Under the pieces are notes generated by a model that saw only the letters and a program-made list of their open reading frames with translations, did not search any database and was not told the origin of the DNA. A stretch of 64,000 nt of DNA from Anadara kagoshimensis (Eukaryota; Mollusca; Bivalvia; Arcoida; Arcidae), in contig CM037857.1 in the NCBI GenBank assembly GCA_021292105.1, positions 30,184,365 through 30,248,364 on the forward strand, written 5' to 3'. The translations under genes and the position numbers were made by a program. This document shows, one piece after another, positions 1 through 14,600 of the stretch; position 1 is the first letter of the stretch; every line of letters begins with the position of its first letter.

Positions 1-306
1 TTACACTTGCGCTAAATTTTATTAAAAGGACATCAATGGTCAACTATTTTAATGATACAATGCATATTACCATCGAGGTTAAAATCCCACTCTGGCAGAT
101 CCTTGGACAGATTTGTAAGTTTGACTGCTGTAAATATTTTTTTCTACATCCCTTAACTGACTGTTTCCATGGCAACAGAATCTTGACAAGAACATTATAA
201 AACACTCTTACTCCACTCTATTTTTCCAATTTAAACAAAAGATTTACATGTATATCTGATTTACAAAAAAACCAGGTGGGGGCATAAAAAAATTATATTA
301 AATTAC
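1..306. other. brd8 intron, nothing identified
   Basis: AT-rich sequence left of the exon 20 donor. I found no further brd8 exon and no recognisable repeat. Confidence 0.5.
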
Positions 307-390
307 CTTATCACTGTTTTCTGATCTTCTTAATGCTCGTAACATTTTAGTATCAGTGGTCTGTACCATCAACTGTGTGCTAACATATTG
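307..390 (-). CDS. brd8: brd8 exon 20
   Basis: Acceptor TTCACAG, donor GTAATT. Exactly 28 codons: QYVSTQLMVQTTDTKMLRAL then RRSENSDK. It matches QFLATQLIMQTSES, which follows the last bromodomain helix. The intact donor shows that at least one more exon follows to the left. Confidence 0.95.
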
Positions 391-1468
391 CTGTGAATAC
401 AAAAAAATCACTAAAGAGTCCATCTACTAATCGATCCAACACAAAATAGACAGACATACATCACGTGTATAGAGTACCACTGTGGTAGCTAACTTGGTTG
501 AGTGCTGACTCCATAAGTTTGAGGTCATGGGTTCAAGCCCTGAGCAGGTATAACCCAAAACTTGAAAGTCGGTAGTTCTTTCACCAAACACTCATCAGTT
601 TGTCAGTTCTCAAGGCTGTTGCTGGGACATATTAGGGCCAATATTGGGTCCCATTCAAAAGAAATTTAGATGGACAGAAAGACAGAGGACAGAAACTTGA
701 TTTAACTTTAATTCAATATCTCTAGCTATATTTGAAAGGTGGGGGATAAAGCCGGGGGATAAAAATAAATCTATGTATACTATTTAGTAATTAGGTTCAT
801 TAAACATGTTTTCATCAGATTGCTTCAAGAGTTTTATAACAATAACAAGATTTTTCATTTTCACAAATTTAGCAATTTCTCACTAATATTCACATTTAAT
901 AGGGACCTGGTCCCATTCACAAACTTTTCAGTGTCTAATGCTGTAAAGTAGTAAACATAGTAAACCAAATTAATATGTAGTGGATTTTACATAGGCAGAC
1001 ATTGCCAAGTGGTACTGCCACTAGCTTTCGAAGTCAAGGGTTGTGGGTTCGAACTTCACTCGGGACTTGGAAATTTTCTGAGATGATTTTCATCTCCTGC
1101 CCATACCAGAGCTGTAAAAAGCTTGATACTAGAATAGTCTTTCGGATGAGATTCAAAACCAAGGTCCTGTGTCTCAGTGCACACTACATCTCTGTAGAGT
1201 TCCAAAAAAAAGTAGGCTGTGGCCGGTACAGAGAATGCTTACAACCACAAGCAATTGAAACAGACTGAGCAAAATAACTAAGTAAGAAATTACATATAAG
1301 CACAAGTATATTATATGGTCCTAAATGGTGTCTATACAGGGCTCTTGCTGAATTATTTTAAGGGCCAATATTCTACTTCATTCACAATTCAAAATCTTAT
1401 GATTTTTTCACAATCACTTTTGCCCATTTTCACAATTTTGGAAATTCAGCTTTAAAAACAGTCTTTTA

Positions 1469-1502
<34 letters not shown>

Positions 1503-4500
1503 ACAATTTTGGCCTTTATGAGGCATTTTTTCACAATTGCAAGGGGCCTGGCCCTATTCACAGAAAATGTGAGAGAAATCTCTGCCGTGTCCGAATCTAA
1601 GGGAGATAAAGGATAAAGCATTCAATTGCTTAAAATGGGCCAGATGCATTAGTATTGTTGGCTGCCATCCAATAAAGCACACTGAAAATTAGAAGCATAG
1701 TTGAACTAGCCTTAGGTCTCCACAAGTAGTGTTGAATTTGTGGGTTTGAAGCCCCGCTAGGGTCTGACCAAGACTTGAAAATAGGTAGTAACTCTTCTAG
1801 CTAAAAGTACATGACATTTAAAAATGAAAGTGACAGAATCCTTCAAATGAGACCTTAAAAACCAAATGCCCAAAGTCATGGCAAAGGTAGAACCCTCCCT
1901 GCACATTGCCCTGAGTGCAGAACAAAGGTAAATATTTCTGCAACTTCAGTCAATTTATCTCATGGAGTCCATGGAATGAGACCTTAAAAACCAATGCCCA
2001 AAGTCATCACAGAGGTAGAACCCTCCCTGCACATTTGCCTGAACACAGTGCAAATGTAAATATTTCTGCAACTTCAGTCAATTTATCTCATGGAGTCCAT
2101 GGAATGAGACCTTAAAAACCAATGCCCAAAGTCATCACAGAGGTAGAACCCTCCCTGCACATTGGCCTGAACACAGTGCAAAGGTAAATATTTCTGCAAC
2201 TTCAGTCAATTTATCTCATAGAGTCCATGGAATGAGACCTTAAAAACCAATGCCCAAAGTCATCACAGAGGTAGAACCCTCCCTGCACATTGGCCTGAAC
2301 ACAATGCAAAGGTAAATATTTCTGCAACTTCAAACAATTAATCAATCTCCACATCAATATACCTCTATATGTTCCATGACATCGTCAAACATTTCTACAG
2401 CCATTTTATATATGTCCTGATTGGAACTGTTATACATCACTGCATTAGTAAACATCAACATCATGTCACGCTGGAATTCTGCGGTAGACCGTATCATACC
2501 GCTTTCTAAATGTTTTTTAATTGTACTCAAATCCATAGCCCTTAAAGTATAAATAAAAAAATAATAAATAAATAAAAAAAACCACACAAATGTAAATAAA
2601 TAAATAAATAAATACACAAATGTAAATAAAATAAATAAATAAATACAAATGTACAAAATTCAGCAAATGTATAAAAATATATACATGTATTGAGTAATAC
2701 AATATTTACGCAAACTTACAAAACAATGAAACTATGCTAGTTTGAGCAAGATTCACCCATTTACATTTTTGCCATTGAACTGCAAAGTACAAAGGGATAT
2801 AAAATATTTGAGTTGTATTATGTGAGCAGGAAACAAAAACCTAAGACTCTAGTCCATAATATGTCCCATTCTGTTAAGTAGTGTGGAGAGGTATCCCGGA
2901 AAAAAAATTTATTTTGCTGCTTTATTCGCAAAAGAGTATACTGGGCACTGTCACACAATCTAGTGTATCTTGCCCAGGTTTTGTTTTAACCAGTCTATTA
3001 TTATCTCTGATCTGCTGCCCATCTTCCAATGCCATTTCGAAAGATCTTTTTGTGACATAATTTTTCACTTGTTTAGAGATGGTGGAGAAAACCAGAGTGC
3101 CTGGAGAAACCCCACAGCCTTTAGGAGGTAAGCTGACAAACTTTCTAACAAAAAGATCTGTCCACAATGGGATTTGAACTTAAGTATTGTTACCACATAA
3201 TCACACTATTTATACCAACTTGGCACCCTGATGATCAAAGGGAGATAATGGCTAATTTTACCAATAGTTTGGTCATAGTTTTTTTAGTAATAGAGAAAAA
3301 TGAAAGAAGGAAAGTTTGTTGTTTAAAATAAATTGGATGGTAACATGGCCTCTGTTCAAACTGAGATAAAACAGTCTAAACTAGTCTTCCTATGACCTTG
3401 ACCTTTCCAATATGACCTTGGTTCAAGGTCATGACACACCTTTGGACCATGAAGATTATTCATGTAAGTATTGTGACAATTGTCCAAAGCACCTTTGAGA
3501 TATGGTATGTCCACAATTTTCCACTGATGGACAGACAGAAAGAAAAACATGGCGATTCTTACAAACCCCCTGTAAACTAGTTTGCGGGGGGAATAAAAAT
3601 TATTTTAAAAACTACAACCAAAAATTAATAACTAGAACTGTTAATGAAGCTTACTTATAACCCCCCCCCCCCATTGCCGACTGGTTTCATGATAGGGCCA
3701 TGGCCCTTAACATATGTACCTAAATTTGGTTTGCGACACATCATCTCATGTTAGTTTACATGTTTGTGCCAAGTTTGATCAAAATCAATCTATAGACATG
3801 GAATATTTAGAGTGGACAAGATACAATTAATCACGTTTATAATGAAGCCCTGGGGACTCTATTTTTAACTTTGCAATAAAGCGACTTCGTTATATTGTTA
3901 TAGATGAGCAACCAGGCCCAATATTTGACTTTGTACTCTCCATGTATTCATTGTAAGCGTGTTCGTTATATTTGTGTTTTACTGTATTGAGACAGATGAC
4001 CAAGGTGGTTCTTATATACCCCCTACATTTGCTTGAGAGGGTTTACATGTAAAAAAGACAACAAATTTTTATACCTGTGAACAACACTATGATATCCTGG
4101 TGCAATGTCATTGGTAACTGGATGTAAAAATACATTAGCATATCTGTAAAATTAAAAAAAGAAAAAATAATTACAGTATAAAATTGTCTTCATCCTTCAA
4201 AATTTTAAATATTGTGATAATACTAGAGCTTTGAAATGAGGATCTCATTGCAAATGTATCATAATGCGGTTTGTTTTTAATGATGGGTCAGATTTTCCAA
4301 TTAGCAAATTTTCACAATTTAAAAAGGGAGAACGAAGGTAACTGGGGAAAAAGGAAACAAAATTGCTGATTCTAATCAGAGCAGTGATCTTGCTTCTATA
4401 TGAAGTCTACTGTAAAACTTTAACAAAAATATTAAAAGTGACATTTATTTTTCAAACGTAGTTAAGTGTTGAAAAAACCTGATTTTATACATGTTTTCAT

Positions 4501-7500
4501 GTTTTTCTTTGCCTTTACACTAGACTGGCATATATGATTGCAAATGGAGATCAGTTGATTGAATGGGGTTTTATGTTCCAGTCAAGAATATTTCACTTAT
4601 ATCAAGATGTCACCAGCTATGTAAAGGCCTGCTTAAAATTGAAATCTACTGTCTGAACCAATTCAACCAAAATAAATCCAGTTTTGGATTGATACCACAT
4701 CTGGTACGTAAAGGCCTGCTTAAAATTGAAATCTACTGTCTGAATCAAGTCAACCAAAATAAATCAAGTTCTGGATTGATACCACATCTGGTACGTAAAG
4801 GCTTGCTTAAAATTGAAATCTACTGTCTGAACCATGACAACCAAAACTAGAACTGTCTTCTGAGAACCAAATACCCCTGCCCCCAACATTTAATGTTTTC
4901 CCGCGACCTTGATCTTTAAGATATGACCTTGGTTCAAGGTCATGACACAATTTCTGACCATGGGAGATTATTCATGTGAAGTTTTTTGAAAGTCGTCCAA
5001 AGCAATTTGAGATATGGCCCAGACACGATTTTATACATACAGACAGACATGGTGATTCCTAATTTGCAGGGGTATCTGGATTGATACCACATCTAGTATG
5101 TACAGGCCTGCTTAAAACTGAGATCTACTTTAAGAGTATAAAAATGATTTTACTTATGGTTTGCAGCAGCCCTCCAGACTAACATGATGGATTTTTTCCA
5201 GTTTTTAAACATCTTTTCATCTTCTGTGTCACTGCTACAAAAATAAAAACAATTTCTATAAAGTTCAATGTCAAATATGGTCAAAACGGACAAGATTTTA
5301 AATCCACAATCTCTTTTTGATTTTTACTCAATTTTACTCCTCTCTACACAAATCTTAATGATCATTTCAAAATAATTAAATTTGACAAACTTCATTACAA
5401 TTAAATTTGACGAATTTCATTGCAATTTCATTGGTTGCACGGTGAAAAAACCCACAAAATTCTCAATGACCTCAATATAAGTAAATGAATCTTGACTGGG
5501 CCAAAAACTCCATTTACGCAACTTCGCTCCCCTTATGACGACAAATTTGCTGATTATACACCTATACTGAACACTAGGGGTGTGCGGTATTACCATTATA
5601 CTGATAAATTGTGGTATAAAAGGAGCAACACAATATACTGGTAATAAAATAAAAATTTTGATATACTGCAGAAATAAAAAAAATTACTTGTAGCTTTGTA
5701 GTTTGTTCACAATTGTCACTTTATTTATATATGGATTTTATCTATTATGTGTTTGTCAGAAATTTTTACTCAGAATATCCAATAAATGCATTCAAGACAC
5801 AGATTTTACTACCCCTGTATATATTAAAAGAAAGGCAGAAGATGCTCTTAAACTAGTGCAGAATTAACGAGCCAAATGTAAAAACAACACAGTAACATTG
5901 TTATGTCAGAAAGACTCGTTATTTTCAAGGCTTGTGTAGCTTTGCTATATATTCTCATACATATGCCACAATATTGCAGAAAATATTGCAATACATTGCA
6001 ATACATTTTTCTTCCAAATACCCACTCCTACTGCACAGGTTTTATGATACATACCAGTGTGATACAGGACTGTTCGGTATAGATTCTGATAGTGTTCCTG
6101 CCGTTATGTTTAACAGCTGACCGCTGAGTGAATCATCTCCATCTGGGATTGTCTCATCATCTGTCGAGTCGTCAGTCAAATGTGAACTAATGTCTTCTTT
6201 TCTGTCTTCATCCTGTGTTATGTAAATACATTTTATATTAACCATTAGATTGGAGTCCTTGCTTTGTATGTGGGAGTCATGTGTTCAACCCCCTAGCTGG
6301 GTCTGATCAAGGCTTGGAAATAGGTAGTAACTGTTCTTTCACCAAACACATTTAAAAATGAAAGTCATGGGGTCCTTCGGAAGAGACCTTTAAAATGGAT
6401 GCCCCATGTCAATGCAGGTGTGGCACGTTAAAGAACCTTCCCTACACATTTGTTTTGAGTGCATTGCAAAGGTACACATTTCTACCACTTCACCTATAGC
6501 AAGTGACGTCTGGATATAAGTGAAATATTATTGACTGGGACATAAAACACCATTAAATCAATCAATCAATCAATTTAAAAGGCATTCGGTTTAGACAGGT
6601 TGTACTGTAATTAACAAATGGTTTTTATTAAATCTTGGAGATAATTCTTAAACTATGATTGGTCAATTTCTAATCACATGGTTTGAAACAATTCACACTG
6701 TTGGAAACAGCTGTCGACATTGCTGTGGGATAGATATTGCAATGTTCATCGCTAGGTTCGAAAACTACCAAGTAATCCTAGATCTGTCTGTATATCCTCC
6801 TCTATGATGATTAGGAGCACCCAAACATTTTTAAGCAATTAAATCCATTTAAAACAGACATTTTCAAAATAAAAGGTAAATAGAGAAGACGTTTTTTTGG
6901 TATAAAAAAGTACTGACCCAAGACTTGAAAGTGGGTAGTGACTGTTCTTTCCATAAGCACTCCGCATAAATAACATAGACCTGGGAGATAATGTTCCCTC
7001 GGGAAGACAATCCTCCATATTTCCTTCAACCAACGGCACTATTTATATTGTGTAAGTGTTCAATAATGATTAAGGGATGTCAGTGATTTTGTTACACAGG
7101 GTTTGTACAGACATTTGGACTTCAAATTAAGGACTTTTTAGGGTCTTTTCAGGGTCTTGTTTGCAAATTTAAGGCCTAATCAAAGGGACAATTTTAGCAA
7201 AAAAATATTGGTGAAAAGCCAATTAAATCAATAAAACAATTACTTACGTGTCCATATAGTAATGACACTTGACAAGGAGGCTGAAGTTAGGTGTTCGGGA
7301 GGGCCAGGTACCTTTAAATTGCTCATTTCAGTGCAACTTATTAATTAATTTATTTATTAAGCCTAATTTATTTATATATATCAGTCTATTCGCGACCACT
7401 TAATACCAAAATACAGACATCCAACTGGCCAAAATCAAGGGCTTTTTAGGGCCTTCAGGATAAATTCAAGGGCTTGTTAGGGTCAAACTTGTTTTTAGGG

Positions 7501-10500
7501 TCTTTTTAGGGTAAACCTCAAAATTAAAGGACTTTTCCAGGCCTGTATGAACCCTGTTACATTTTTTAAAAACTACCTTCTGTCTTTTAAATTGGGACAT
7601 TTTGAAGTTCTGAAATACAGCAAACTGCATTATAACATGATTGCAATAGCTTGGGATCTTCAATACAAAGATGTTAAATTGGTACAATATCTAATATATT
7701 GTGGGTAAAGACAACAAGATTTAAGTTGCTAGTATTTCATTGTTGTTTTGGGAATTTTAGTGGTCAAATTGGGAATTTTTAATTATTTTTCCCAAAAATT
7801 ACCTTTATTCGGTACTTATTTTAGGCAAACAAAATTTCTGAATATATTAAATTTTAGAATACTAACCAATCCTTTTCTTGAGTTTCTGTCTCTTCTCTTC
7901 CCTCTTGATGAGTGATCTGTAGAAATTTGAATGAAAAAATTAACTAAGATTTCTCAAAAGACTAATGAAAAATTTCATTTTAATACGTGTATATAATTGA
8001 TATTAAAGAGGAAAAAAACTTCTGAAAAACTCTGTTGTGTTTTATATGTAACTTTTAACATAAAAATTACTCAAATGGCTGATTAAGGGATATTGCAAGA
8101 CTAGGCTTACCAAGGCCCTCTAAAAGTTTTATGGACATCATCACAATATTCTTAAGTAAGATGTCTCAGTATCCAATACTTTGATGTCTCATAGTTCCAT
8201 GATCCTTTCATATTCTCGATTTTACACACATGGGGGCAAAGCTACAAGTAGCTAGACACTTTACTAGACAGAAAGTGCTTTCCTTTCCGGAGCACCCATC
8301 TTCACTTCCCTCGTAAAAGTTCAAATGTTTGACTTAATTTGTCAGTTTTTACTTTGCTTTTTGGATTGTGATTTGGACATGGACCTGTGTGTTTGTTTTT
8401 GATTTATTTACTTTGGATAGTAAGACTACAGGGGATAAGAATAGCCTATAACACAGATGATGATATCCTTCTATACCGACAATCACAGTTAAAAGGTAAA
8501 AATGCACGTTTCATGCAGTGGCGGACTCAAGAATTATAAAAACTCAACAGGTATTAAGAAAAGCAGGGTCCCAGTAGCCCATGGCTCCTATAAATCAGTC
8601 TGCGCCCCTATATGTTTACAAATTTTAGCTATTTATTAATATCAGAACTTTTTTCTGAAGTGAGCTGGACCCCTAACTCAAAATAGTTAAGGTTCATTCC
8701 CAGAAAGAGAATTTTCCATTTTTTCGTTGATGTGTTAGGATTATCTAGGACCTGAAATTTTTTGAAATAATACATAATATTCTGCAATTTCCTGCAACCT
8801 GAGCAAGTGATACACACACTCGTAATATCATGGACAGAAATAAGGCAGAGGTTTCAACCCCCCCCCCCCCCCAACTTTCTGGGACTACCACTGTCCTGTC
8901 TGTAGAGTAACTCTTATCTAAATCACAAATAAGATATTTTATGTCATCGTGATGATAACATGGACAATGAGCAGAGTTGTTTATACACATATTTGCTATT
9001 TGAAAAAAAAAATATGTTTATAATTTTCACCGTGTTTGGCAAAGGCATTTATGCCAAAAATCTCTGAACTTACATTTATGTTTTTTTCTGTTGGACATTT
9101 TGACATCACTTTCACTGATTTTTGAGGACACACTGCTGGCCGGAGATGAAGGGGGTTCATCTTTGATACAAATTTCATCATCTACATTTATATAACTGGA
9201 ATTAGGTTCATCAATCTGGTCCATACTCTCATCCTGTATAAATATAAAACATCTAAAGGGTTGGTTGGTTTTATGTCATATCAAGGTTCGAGTTGAGTTG
9301 AGTAATGATGTTTAACGTCCCAGTCAAGAATATTTCACTTATATCAAGATGTTGCCAGCTATAGGCGAAAGTGCAGTAATTTTGCCTGTGTGTTGCACTG
9401 ATGGCATTATACAACAAGGTTCTTTAGCACACCAAGCCCACCATGACACAGGGCCTTATTTATTTCAAGTTCCCATCCAAAAGAAATGTGACTTTCATTT
9501 CGTAATGCTGAGTGCTTGGCGAAAGAACAGTTATAGCCCACTTTCAAGTCTGTTACAGAATAGGCTAAAGTGTGCACTTACTGATCACAGCATCTCTTAC
9601 TGCCGAAGTAACAGTCATACTCAGGGAGAGCCTAGCGCGATTAATTTTGTCAGTGGTAAGTGTTTAAAATCCTCTTGGGGCAGATTGAGTGTAAGAAAGC
9701 TTGTCAGTTTGTTTGCTAAACATTTTCTACAAGCACTCCAGTTTTCTCCACTATCCATGAACTCACAGCCACAGAAAACCATTCTACACATCGAAAATTC
9801 TGCACAATAGACTTTCTATATTTTTTAAATCTGAACAGTATTGCTTCCAAACTGAGTTAACAGTGGTTATAATAATGGGTTACGTCTTGGATATCAGACA
9901 GGATGGCCAGATAAAAACTTCAGTCTACCTCACCTAGGGCCCTCAACACCAAATTAGCCCAGTGGTTTAAGAGGAGAAGATATTCAAAGAAATGACTAAA
10001 TATTACATCTCATTTTCATGTTTAAAAATCTACTCAAAATATAATATCTCCCAAAACCCATTAAATATGTTAAGTGTCCGGCTATCTTCTTTCTTATATT
10101 TTAAATTTAAACAAAATCAGTAAGAAATATAATCCACAATGGCTATTTCTGCAATTTTTTTTTACAATTTACATGTCTAGAAATTACGAACAAAGTTGAA
10201 ACAAACTTTAGTTTACCCCACCAGACCAACCTATTCACCTTCCAAACTAACTTTGGTTTCAATTGGGTGAGTGATTTTAGAGGAGAAGATTAAAGTTACA
10301 AATGGAGCCATGACAAGTTCAACTAGCTTTAGCTAGTTGAGTTGAAAAAGCATAAATTGTTTTGTTGTTACACTTGATTGAAATATTACACTAATTGAAT
10401 GGGGTTTGAAATGTTTCACTTATATCAAGACATCACCAGCTATAAGTGAAGCAGCAAATATTTATACCTTGAAGGTCAGGGCAATGTGCAGGTATAGTTC

Positions 10501-11634
10501 TTTAATATGCCATGCCTGCCATGACACGGGCATTGGTTTTTAAGGTTCTAAAGGACTCAGTGACTATCATTTCTAAATGCATAATGCGTGGTGAAAAAAC
10601 AGTCACTACCTATATTTTTGAGTCTTGGTCAGACTTGGGCCAAGATTCGAACCCCACAACCTCTCACAAACGTAGTGACTTGTTACAGGTCTTGTACTAG
10701 GGGACTAGCGAAATATTTGAACCCGAGTAATAACCTGATATTCCTCTGTTCTATCTGCATCTTCCTCTATTTCTTCTTTCACTGATCTTTCTCCATGTTC
10801 TTCTGCTGTCTCATTTATTCCTTGTACTGTTTCTGTTTCTTCTTTCTCTGTTGTTACTACTTCTTCCTTTATCTCTGTCTTAATATCATCAATACTGATG
10901 ATGTCTTCATTTGCTGTAATGGATAATTAAATTAACTACAGTAAAACCTCGATTCATTGCCACCATTTGTTCAGTCAAATTTTGGCGTTATAAAGGGGTT
11001 TGGCAATAAATTGAGGCAGTCAGATAAAGAAAAACATAAACAAAATGGATTTTGGGAATTCAAAATAGTGTGGCGATAAGAGAGGTGGCAAAATTATCGA
11101 GGGGCATTATAACGATGTTTTACTGTACAAGCAAATCCAGTGAATTAGGACCCCCCACCAGTAAGTACTGTTTTACAATTTGCACTTATGTTCAAGGGAC
11201 TATCATCACAGGAAAATGAGCAAATCAACTCAGGTTAATGATATGCACATTTCCTATCAATGTTGATGCTTTGAAAGCAAGTTTTGTAAAATAGAGCTTC
11301 ATAGTTTTGGAGAATTACTCCAGACAAGAAGTATCTGAATGGAAAGAATCCGATCATTAGTAGCTGTGCATAGTAGGTGAAGAGGCAGAAATTATTACCT
11401 TTTTTCAGTATGCAAGCAGGGTTCTTTAGCGTGGCTGGCCTACCATGGCACTAGGCATCAGTTTTTATGCCCTTATTTAAAGAGCCCACACCTTGTATTT
11501 CAGTTTTGGGTGCTTGGCAAAAGTCAATACTTATTTTCAAGTCTTGGTCTGCCCCAACCCTTATCACTAAGTTTTACTAAAATTTGCCAAGTAGTTTTGG
11601 AGAGGAAGTACAAAAAAGGGACTAACAACACGAA

Positions 11635-11678
<44 letters not shown>

Positions 11679-14600
11679 TACATCCTGTGCAATGCCATAC
11701 CGGTAAGCTCATATGACCATCAAGAACGAAAATTCACACAATAGTCACATGTATACGAATATATTTACAATTAAAATATACCTTCTTTAGATGAATATGT
11801 TTGTCAGAACTTGGAAAAATGAAATTTTGGTAGAAATAATTATAACATTTCTTTTCATTCTAACATTATTTTTCATGATTGTAAATATAAACAGTCTATT
11901 TGAGTTCATTCATTTGGTATTATGAATATGTCAGGAAAAGCAAATTTAAAATGCAAAATCCAAAAATGACGACTGCGACTAATACTTTTTCTAGAAGATC
12001 AATACAATATTTGCATGTTATTATACCTTCTGCTTTAATTTCCACTGTATCTCCTATCTCAGAACCAACAGTAACTTCTGCTGACCCTGTAGTTACAACT
12101 TCTGTGGGAGTCTCACCCTGTGATTGTGACTTGCGCAGTAAATTTGTCAATGTTGGTGCAGCTTCAATATAAAAAAGAATCAACTCAATCAATATTAATT
12201 TACTGAATTCAATAATTAAAATAATAGAAATAGCTTTAAGAAATGAGATACTTACCCTGAGTCACATAAAACAATCTGAATATCCAAATCAAAATAAAGT
12301 ATGCATATAGTCAGGGATTTATCAAGGGCCTATTTAGGGCCGAAATTCGGCCCCATTCCCAATGCAAAAAACATTGATTTTTCCCAAAATGGGCAGAGAA
12401 AATTCCCAATTAGAAAATCGTACCATATACATGGCTGAAGTCTGACCATAAATGTGGCTGCTATTCTCAATCTTCAATCAACTCAATACATTAAAAGCAT
12501 TAGATTTAATCATTAATGGCATCAAAAATGATGTCAAAGTTTTCCCAAAATGAGCAAAATGTTGATAGTTTTTCCCAATTTTTAGTTTAGGGCCTTTTCC
12601 CAAAAGACCCTGATAAATCCCTGATAGTAAAACCACCAATCATTGCCACCCTTTACAACTGTTCAGTCAGATTTTGGTGTTAAAAGTTATTGAAGCTGTT
12701 TGGAGATATTGAGAGATTTTGTAAAAAACAAGAGGCCCATGGGCCTTAACGTTCACCTGTGACCTTGGCCTTTGAACCCATAACCCCCATTCATATATCT
12801 AAATGATCATTAGGTCAATACCTACAATATTCTAGCATACATGCCTATATAAAATATTTATAGTTTTCAAGGTAATTAACCAATTCAGTATTAATTTGCA
12901 CCTGTGACCTTGACCTTTGAACTCATGACCTTTATTCATATATCAAAATTATTATTAGACCAATACCTACAATATTCCAATATATATGCCTATACAAGAA
13001 AGTTATGGTTTTTTAGATAATCAACCATTTCAATACTTGCTTGCACCTGTGACCTTGACCTTTGAACCCATGACCTTTATTAATATATCAAAATGACCAT
13101 TGAGCCATTACCTACAATATTCTAATATGTATGCCTATACAAAAAGTTAATAGTTTTGCAGATAATCAACTATAACGGAAATAGTTGTTCATCTCTGACC
13201 TTGACCTTTGAACCCATGACCTTGATCTATGTATCAAAATGATCGTCATGTCAATACCTACAATTAACTGAAAATCCCGTGCCATTATTGCCTGAAATGT
13301 TTAAAAAATAGCATTTTTTATCAAAGGTAAAAAACAGGGACATGACCTTGACCTTTGACCTTGACATCTTTTGAAAGAAAATAGCAAGACAGGATCAACA
13401 TTGAAAACTCCATACAATTATCTTCAGCCGTTATTGAGTTATAACAATAAATGTCTCATTTTCAAAATTACATAATTTTATGCAAAAAACGCGTAACCTA
13501 TTTTTCGTTCAATTTTCATGAAAAACACAATTTTAATGTTCCCAGGTATGCTGAATCCAAATATCCAAACAAAAACTGCCTGCACCTTCTTGTTCCAGAG
13601 AAGAAGATGTTTTTGTCTTTTTGTTATTTTTAGTAGCGACGGCCATCTTGTTGGGCATGGCCAAACGCCAAACACAATTTTGAAAGGCTGTTACCTAGGC
13701 ATGATAATCACCAAGTTTCATCAAATTTGGACCAGAAGTTTTGGAGGAGAAGATTTAATATGTAAAGTTTACACACGACGCACGACGGACGACGGACAGT
13801 GATAAATAGCAATAGCTCATCTGAGCCTTTGGCTCAGGTGAGCTAAAAATATAAAAGAAGTAGAGTTGGGGGACATCATAATACTGTGGTGATGAGCAAG
13901 TAGGCATATTATTGAGGGACATTTTAACAGGCTTTATCAAAGTTCTTTAAACCATAAATATACCAACTCACTTTGATAACAGTGTTAGTTGGAGAGGTCA
14001 GCTGTGTTCTCATGGTCTCCTCCACAGTGTACAATGCCAAAACTGCCTGCTTTCATATAACTGAATACAACTCTTGATTGGAATGTAAAACACCATTACA
14101 CAACTCGCATATCATTAATTTCTGTACTCACCACCAGATGGGGTTGTATTATTGTCTGTCTGATTGGCTGTCATCAATGGTATTTCGACCTTTGACCCAG
14201 ATATATCAGGTGCATTACTTTGACTTGCCGCAGCCTGGGCGGCAGCTGCTGCTGCTACTGCCTGAGCATGTTCAAGTTCTGCTTCCTATAACAAAAAATA
14301 TTTATATCTGTGATGTTTTAATTTATTAAAACTCTGAAAAAACTCTAAATGGAGTATAATTGCCATTGCTTATGTGACGTCACTCATCTCTTGCTTATGC
14401 CTATACATGTGACATCATTGATTGGCTATTCCAGCGATTGGAAATGTGTGTCGTATATGACAGTGTTTTAAAGTTATTTTAAGATTAAAACTAAAATAAA
14501 ATTTTCAAACAAGAAGCCTATTAGGCCTGATATGTTCACCTGATAAATGGCTAGCTGAAATACTATAAGGAAACAAAATTTTTACATATATTCAATATTC

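Noticed and set aside
9349..9810. 153-codon plus-strand open frame
   Set aside because: Its first half reads through a minus-strand SINE copy; no domain or codon pattern of a gene.
11510..11716. Open frames on both strands over a CA repeat
   Set aside because: Microsatellite artefact; both strands open at once.
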